Translations under genes and position numbers: made by a program | Part shown: piece after piece, positions 58,901 to 64,000 of the stretch | Layout: each line of letters opens with the position of its first letter | How positions within the stretch are numbered: the stretch's first letter is position 1 | Notes under the pieces: model-generated | The model's database searches: none | Told to the model about the DNA's origin: nothing | The model's input: the letters and a program-made list of their open reading frames with translations, nothing else | NCBI GenBank assembly: GCA_964020155.1 | Contig: OZ026547.1 | Location: 4,116,595 to 4,180,594 of the forward strand | Origin: Chondrilla cf. caribensis | Lineage: Eukaryota > Porifera > Demospongiae > Chondrillida > Chondrillidae | Direction of reading: 5' to 3' | Length of the DNA stretch: 64,000 nucleotides

Positions 58901-60721
58901 TTAATCATATTCATTATCAGTGGAATGCGGATGCCCCATACGTTGACACGGGCGTTTCATCGGGTGCCCGTACCTAGACGACTGGGATAAAACGGACGGA
59001 CGACCAAACGAAAACGTCAATTTTTTTATAATTGGTACCATATGCCATGTACAAGACACTTCTGAAACACTCTGATACTTCTAACACTAATCCTAGAAAT
59101 AGAACTCTCAAGTAAGAGAGAAAAGGGTCAGATGTCAATCTAACCTGGAGTGTGCTGGGCCCAGGTAACTGTGCAGGAAGAACACTCCATGATGTCTCTG
59201 AATAGGCATTCTTCTCAATCGTCTCAGCTACAAGTGGTCCAAAAGAAGGAGAATCCCTGACTTTCTTCAATAGGAACCTCCATGTGTGGGGATACGATTC
59301 ACCACAGCTGCCATTCCTCCAGTAGGACAAGCACACCATTCCTCCCAGGGGAGTAGACTCATTTGCTTGTACAGTCATGAAGGGTACTCCTAGGCTAACT
59401 GCCAACTCGGGCCACAAAGGAGCAATGGATAGAATGGCTTGTAAACCAGCATCAGATGGTGTTCGTTCTGTATAAAATGATAAAGAGGAGAAGTTAATAG
59501 TAAACAGACAACAATGATCTGAAGTAAACAATGTTGTGCAACTGAAACAATGAATTTATATCATAAATTTTTATTGCGTGAAAGAAAGAAGGCCGATTTC
59601 GAACGTCGACAGTTACAAATTGGGTTAAAACCTAAGGAAGACGCCAAGCAGCACCACGAGTTTTTGAACTTGAATTACTTGACAATGTTCTGCTACAAAT
59701 TATTAGAATCAATCAAATTACATGTAAACATGTTTTGACCCGTATCTCTATTTATACAAATATACCCCTTTTCTCAGATCCTACCTTGCATATAATATAC
59801 ATTACATGAGAAAAGATGGCCGATTAAGAAATGTGGAGATTAGAAATTAGGCTAGGATTCAAGGTGCAACGGCTTTGAACTTCAGCAAATGTTCTTACGG
59901 TAGCTAGGAGGCCGGTGTTGGTCCCTGTTCCTTTTTGCAAAGACAAATACGAAATGCTATTTCGTTTCCTTTCATTTCAGTCTTTCTTTCCTAGAAAGCT
60001 ATACTATTTTGCGAAGAATGCTATTCCGTTCAAACTGTGTTAATATGAAAGAATTTCAGTCACTGTCGTTTGAAGTGTGACATAGATGCTGTTGGTGTTA
60101 AAAATTAATGTGTAACATAGACATTTATTATGCCCTTCTACAGCGAATACATGGAGTGCATGATCATCTTTTACTCGATGGCTTCAAAGACCCAACAATT
60201 AGCTGCCATCTTCAAAAGGACGGGATCAAATACTACAAATTTGGAGCATTAATTTGTAGACGACGTTCCAATTAGTTCCAATCAACATCTTGATCGAAAT
60301 ATGTCACCCCTGATATATGAAAAAGGGATATTTGATTCCCACTTCTGTGTGATATGAAATGAGTAAAAGGGAAAATATGGTAGCTTTGTTAAAATGCAAT
60401 TGTATACTTGCTTATTCACTAGCTACAGAGCCCTAAACCTGGAACACAGAATCGTTATAAAACTCAAATGAAGGATTGTGGTACAGTAACCTTTGAACGC
60501 ACAATCTCAATGGTTTTTAGTACTGAAATACCATATATCAACTTACGAACATAGATAATCAAATTCAAAAATTACATTCACTGAACAATAGTTGGTGAGT
60601 CACATTGCTAGAAACAGGCAGTCATTGACTCACCATCCCACTGGACACTCTCCAATGTCTTCCTTTTCTCTTTCCCTTTTTCTCCCTCCACTCGGGGCGC
60701 TCTTTTCTGACCTGAATACAT
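52969..60721 (-). CDS. NLR-type protein: DEATH-like domain, NACHT, LRR-like repeats
   Basis: Nine exons: 60721-60634, 59467-59145, 58073-56315, 55795-55701, 55426-55172, 54210-54009, 53662-53520, 53429-53227, 53158-52969. Intron phases 1,0,1,0,0,1,0,2 all agree; 1085 aa predicted. Exon 1 gives a Lys-rich leader. Exon 2 (residues about 30-137) is death-domain-like (WPELAVSLGV ... WRFLLKKV). The large exon 3 is the NACHT NTPase: Walker A GAPGSGKST at 234-242, a Walker B variant LLEGWDE at 311-317, and the sensor motif VLITSR at 339-344. Exons 4-5 look LRR-like (CLKLRTLYLEF). The last four exons match no domain I recognise. One intron has a GC donor (CAG/GCGAGT at 55172-55171). NLRs are cytosolic sensors that oligomerise through NACHT; sponges have expanded families. 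Repeat copies lie in two introns. Confidence 0.8.
55868..56200 (-). repeat. Dispersed repeat family R1, reversed, in NLR intron
   Basis: Fullest copy of the family, about 330 bp, in the intron between exons 3 and 4 of the NLR gene. Its right end has an inverted pair (CAAGTAATTCGAG and CTCGAATTACTTG) that could fold. It carries a TA run at about 55918-55937. Confidence 0.8.
58609..58842 (+). pseudogene. Possible transposase N-terminal scrap in NLR intron
   Basis: A 78-codon ORF antisense to the NLR gene, between its exons 2 and 3, contains YPSYVKQRILALRRED, which resembles the first helix-turn-helix of some Tc1/IS630-type transposases. It is short and unsupported by other domains. Confidence 0.25.
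59538..59690 (-). repeat. Dispersed repeat family R1, truncated, in NLR intron
   Basis: Contains the GGCCGATTTCGAACG, ACCTAAG and CACGAGTTTTTGAACT landmarks of the family with the middle deleted. A further diverged piece follows at about 59800-59920. Confidence 0.7.
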
Positions 60722-62042
60722 TGTCGGTGTTCACTAACAATAGGACAATATACAGTTGTTAGTGGACAGCCTGCGTGGACAAGAACAAACACTTGATCTG
60801 TGATTGGTTTCGGTTTGATCTAAAGCAAGAGTCTGCTAACAAATGTAAATGGAGTGACACTTTGTACTTGAAGTGAATGGAACACCAGTAGGGTCTATAA
60901 CCATGGATATTGCTCTACGCTATGTTTGATACATGACAGATGACGAGGACGTGGATCGCGCAAAACCATTGAATGAGTGATACACGGAGAAGTAGCTATA
61001 TACGAAGTCACTATGTTGTAGGCCTATAGTGACCACTTTATCAGAATACCGTTGGGCAATGCCTTGATCCCAAGGATGGGGTGATTTAGAAGTAGATAAG
61101 AGGATTACTAGATACACATGATCCAGGCCTGTACACAGGGGGGGTTCGAGGGGGTTCGACCGAACCCCCCTTTGTGACTGTCTAAACATTAAAATGAAAG
61201 AATGCTGTTGTCCAAGTGCCATCATTGTCTAGGGCACAAATGATCAAAATTTTACAGTAATTCGATCTGATACAAAGGTGATGCAGCCACCCCATGCAAT
61301 ATATGATGTAATGATTATGTAGACTGGAATCAGTCAATTTGCTATTTGATTCAGCACAGTAGATATTATTGAGCTTTGTGTATGTTTGTATATTTGTGGC
61401 ATGACCAGACATAAACTGCATGTTATACTTACTAATTAATATTAGGCCTTCAATGATAATCTGTATGATTGTGATGGCATGCATGTGTGATGACAGATGG
61501 ATATGAACTGGACTAAAAATGTAACCCCCCTTTTGTGAAGCCTGCGTACATACACATCATCGTTCGTTGACCTGGTTCTATAGCTAGCTACCTACCACCA
61601 CTGTCTAAAAACATCGGTCTAGCTAGTGCGTCTGAAACTGAGTCCTAGGACCACTAAGATTGGACAACAGTCACATTATCACTGTACGGTGGGGTCCAAG
61701 AACATCTCAAATAACATATTTGACACTATCAGATAGATTTAGAAAGACTAACCTCGTGAATTACAGATTAATGCTCACGATACTTCACTGAAGTCAATGA
61801 CACGCCCTGTAGATTGCGCAACATCCGGTCACGTGTGTCCGTGTCCAGGGGTATACGGGGTTGGATTCGTCGGTATATTCCTCCTTCTTCCTGTTGGGGT
61901 AGAGAACCCAAAAGCTCTTTGACCTACTAATTTCACCACTATCCTCCTGGTAGTAACGAAACAAGACGTTTAGTCCTATCTTGAACCAAGTGGAAGCCAT
62001 TTTATTCGGATTCCTGCTGTCGAACAGGTTCCGCACGAAACC
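60722..62042. other. Divergent intergenic region, NLR (minus) and clathrin (plus)
   Basis: About 1.3 kb between two outward start codons, so promoters of both genes should lie here. It includes a repeat-like element at about 61127-61550. No TATA box at a convincing place was seen for either gene. The minus ORF at 62078-61794 overlaps the clathrin start and is probably chance. Confidence 0.6.
61127..61550. mobile_element. Possible hAT-like element with G-run hairpin end
   Basis: The left end GGCCTGTACACAGGGGGG is mirrored loosely by CCCCCCTTTTGTG and GCCTGCGTAC at the right. The left end includes a perfect-looking hairpin of GGGGGTTCG and CGAACCCCC around 61150-61168. Flanks ACACATGA and ACACATCA could be a diverged 8-bp TSD. 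Element call is tentative. Confidence 0.4.
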
Positions 62043-63932
62043 ATGGCTCAAAGTCAACCCATCCGGTTCCAAGAGCACCTCCAGGTATGTAAATCCACGA
62101 GTGCAGTGTTAAAAACCCTTCTAATAAGCACGGAACAACTTAGGTGTACCTTTTGTCTAGGTAGTGGATGAAATGGGTTGGTAGCTAGCCATTTTCAGAG
62201 CTCTTCCCGATTGTGATCATGAGAGTATATTCTCGGTTCTTTCAGCTCCAGAATGTCGGAATCAACGTCCAATCGATTGGATTAGCAACTCTCACGATGG
62301 AATCGGACAAGTTTATCTGCGTGAGAGAAAAAGTCGGTGAAACAACACAGGTTATCATCATCGATCTCAACGACCCCGCTTCCCCAATCCGGAGACCGAT
62401 TTCTGCAGATTCGGCCATCATGAACCCAACTTCCAAAGTGCTGGCACTGAAAGGTAACATGCGGTCCTTGTAGTTGTACATTCGTCTTCAACTGCAGTTC
62501 AGTGTGGACAGGAAGTAGTGGTCTTGTCACTTTGTCACGTTGAAATTTGTTTAGGAGTAAACCAGTGTTTATGATTGTACAAGTGAAAGGGAGAAATTTT
62601 GGATCTAAACTTTACCAGACAATCTCTACACTATTGTGTTCATTGACACTAATATGTACTGTTCAGTATATCTCAGTCAATGCTATTAGTACGTATATGT
62701 GCACAGTAAAATGAACATTTACAAAATTCCATGTTGAGCAATTGGAATCCCCTTCCTGCAAATCACTCACAATTTCCAATTATGAATTAATTAATGTGTA
62801 TGAGGGTGTATTCTGGTGATCTTTGTCTTTGTCTCCCTGCACCAGATCAACATGCATTTATTCTGTGTAGCAGGCACATTTGTATGTGTGTATTCACGTG
62901 TAAGTGAATGCACACGTTTGGGAATACAGTATACAGTTCGAGTATTATTTGGCATTCTGGATTGACACTAGTGTTGATTGGATTACAGAGCCCTATAAGG
63001 CCACTTAGGTCATCAAACTAATGCATTGACAGTATTTTTCAACTCAATGAGATGGGGGATACTGAAACCCACTGTACCCTTAGTATCACCCACATACGTA
63101 CATAATTCATGTGATTGTCAGTTACTACTAGCACCAGTGCATACCTGGTAACATAGGCTGGTGTTCTGTATGTATGGTAGGCACCTGTATATTGACAGAA
63201 TTGTGCACTAATTCAACATCCTTTGCCTGCGAAATAACCTGTTAGGTTAGCAGGGTTGTAAGCCTGTCAGGAGAATTATACGTATAGTGTGTCTGGGGGG
63301 TGCCTGAATGTATGTATGTGCTTTGGCTACAAAATAGGAGGATGTTGGATTTCAGTTTTCTCCTGCACTTTGTCTGCACCTATACTGACAGTATGTGTAT
63401 GTGTATGTTTTATTGTCTGCTGTTTGTATACGTGCGTAGAAGTGGGAGTATTGTAACTAGTACATGACATTACTTCCATCCATTCCAGTCGGCAAGACTT
63501 TGCAGTTTTTCAACATTGAAATGGAGAGCGAGATGAAGACCCACAGCCTGACTGAAGATGTTGTGTTTTGGAAGTGGATTGATTTCAAAACAATTGGTCT
63601 TGTCTCCGAGTCTGCCGTATACCACTGGTCGATGGAGGGACATTCTCAGCCTCAGAAGGTCTTCAACCGTCATCCCTCTCTGGCCGGTTGCCAAATCATC
63701 AACTACCGCACCGACAAGTCCCAGAAGTGGCTGCTCCTGGTTGGGATCCAGCCACAAGACAACCGAGTGGTGGGATCCATGCAGCTCTACTCAGTGGACC
63801 GTAAGGTCAGCCAGCCCATCGAGGGCCATGCTGCTTGTTTTGCTCAGTTCAAGAAACCTGAAAGTCCAAATGAGACAACCCTCTTTTCATTTGCTGTGAG
63901 AGGACCACAAGGTGGAAAGGTAGGTATGTATG

Positions 63933-63969
<37 letters not shown>

Positions 63970-64000
63970 CACATGTGTGTGGTTAGATGTATTTAACTAG
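62043..64000 (+). CDS. CLTC: Clathrin heavy chain, N-terminal part (runs off window)
   Basis: Exons 62043-62084, 62246-62453 and 63489-63919, with intron phases 0, 1 and 0; 227 codons in the window, of about 1675 in the family. ATG 62043 has a good context (AAACCATGG) and starts [14 protein letters not shown], the near-invariant clathrin start. Exon 2 carries [10 protein letters not shown] and [19 protein letters not shown]. Exon 3 carries [25 protein letters not shown] and [23 protein letters not shown]. These are blades of the N-terminal seven-bladed beta-propeller that binds adaptors through clathrin-box peptides. The next intron begins at 63920 with GTAGGT and holds a GT microsatellite. 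Function: triskelion leg of coated vesicles in endocytosis and Golgi sorting. Sequence looks intact and conserved. Confidence 0.98.
63937..63967. repeat. (GT)n microsatellite in clathrin intron 3
   Basis: GT run starting 17 bp after the splice donor. Length variation here would be intronic. Confidence 0.9.

Noticed and set aside
58974..59144. C-terminal extension of the death-domain exon ORF
   Set aside because: Lies beyond a GTTAGA donor at 59144; phase agreement with the NACHT exon shows it is intron.
61794..62078. 94-codon minus ORF overlapping the clathrin start
   Set aside because: Begins inside clathrin exon 1 antisense and has no recognisable domain; most likely chance in a compact promoter region.
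1..64000. tRNA, rRNA genes, CRISPR arrays or prokaryotic operon signals
   Set aside because: None seen; introns, TATA-type promoters and eukaryotic transposons show nuclear animal DNA, so CRISPR and Shine-Dalgarno features do not apply. Scattered TATC and CA repeats were not mistaken for arrays.

Overview
The window is AT-rich, intron-containing metazoan DNA, most likely from a demosponge (an Amphimedon-like genome would fit). Three things suggest this: short secreted Gly-X-Y collagen-like genes, a DEATH-NACHT NLR-type gene with sponge-like layout, and a typical animal clathrin heavy chain start, all in sequence dense with Tc1/mariner-, hAT-, LINE- and Ty3/gypsy-type elements. The species is an inference; no marker gene in the window proves it.

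Region 1 to about 5,100 holds transposon remnants: a broken Tc1-type transposase, the C-terminal part of an RT-linked retroelement protein, and a 3' LINE fragment. Region about 5,100 to 47,700 is a tandem segmental duplication array. Its unit is a two-exon gene for a short secreted collagen-like protein: signal peptide, coiled coil, furin-like site, CxC knot, then Gly-X-Y repeats with recurrent N-G-T sequons. Five copies are visible: A (8,174-11,589, open but with a decayed distal helix), B (13,452-16,963, pseudogene), C (29,679-32,969, frameshifted tail), D (about 35,600-35,827, exon-2 fragment) and E (39,211-42,726, intact with 71 uninterrupted triplets). Each unit also carries shared flanking blocks, a CA microsatellite upstream of exon 1, and in several copies a decayed triple-helix exon remnant. 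Because the units are paralogous, unoccupied sites in one copy define exact insertions in another: a young Ty3/gypsy element (20,879-25,229) with apparently identical LTRs, a hAT-type element present in two units with the same 8-bp TSD, a 797-bp TIR element nested inside it, a SAP/SWIM plus THAP transposon in the intron of gene B, and several TA-flanked MITEs.

Region about 44,800 to 52,100 has no convincing gene; it holds two inverted-repeat elements and microsatellites. Region 52,100 to 60,721 (minus strand) holds a possible small KEN-box gene and a complete nine-exon NLR-like gene whose exon phases all agree (predicted 1085 aa). Divergent from it, at 62,043, begins the clathrin heavy chain gene on the plus strand; its first three exons (227 codons) lie in the window and the gene runs off the right edge.

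Functionally, the window combines an extracellular matrix gene family expanding and decaying by tandem duplication, an innate immune receptor candidate, and an essential endocytosis gene. I see no evidence that they work together. Homology statements are by-eye comparisons within the window and against remembered family signatures; no search was run.
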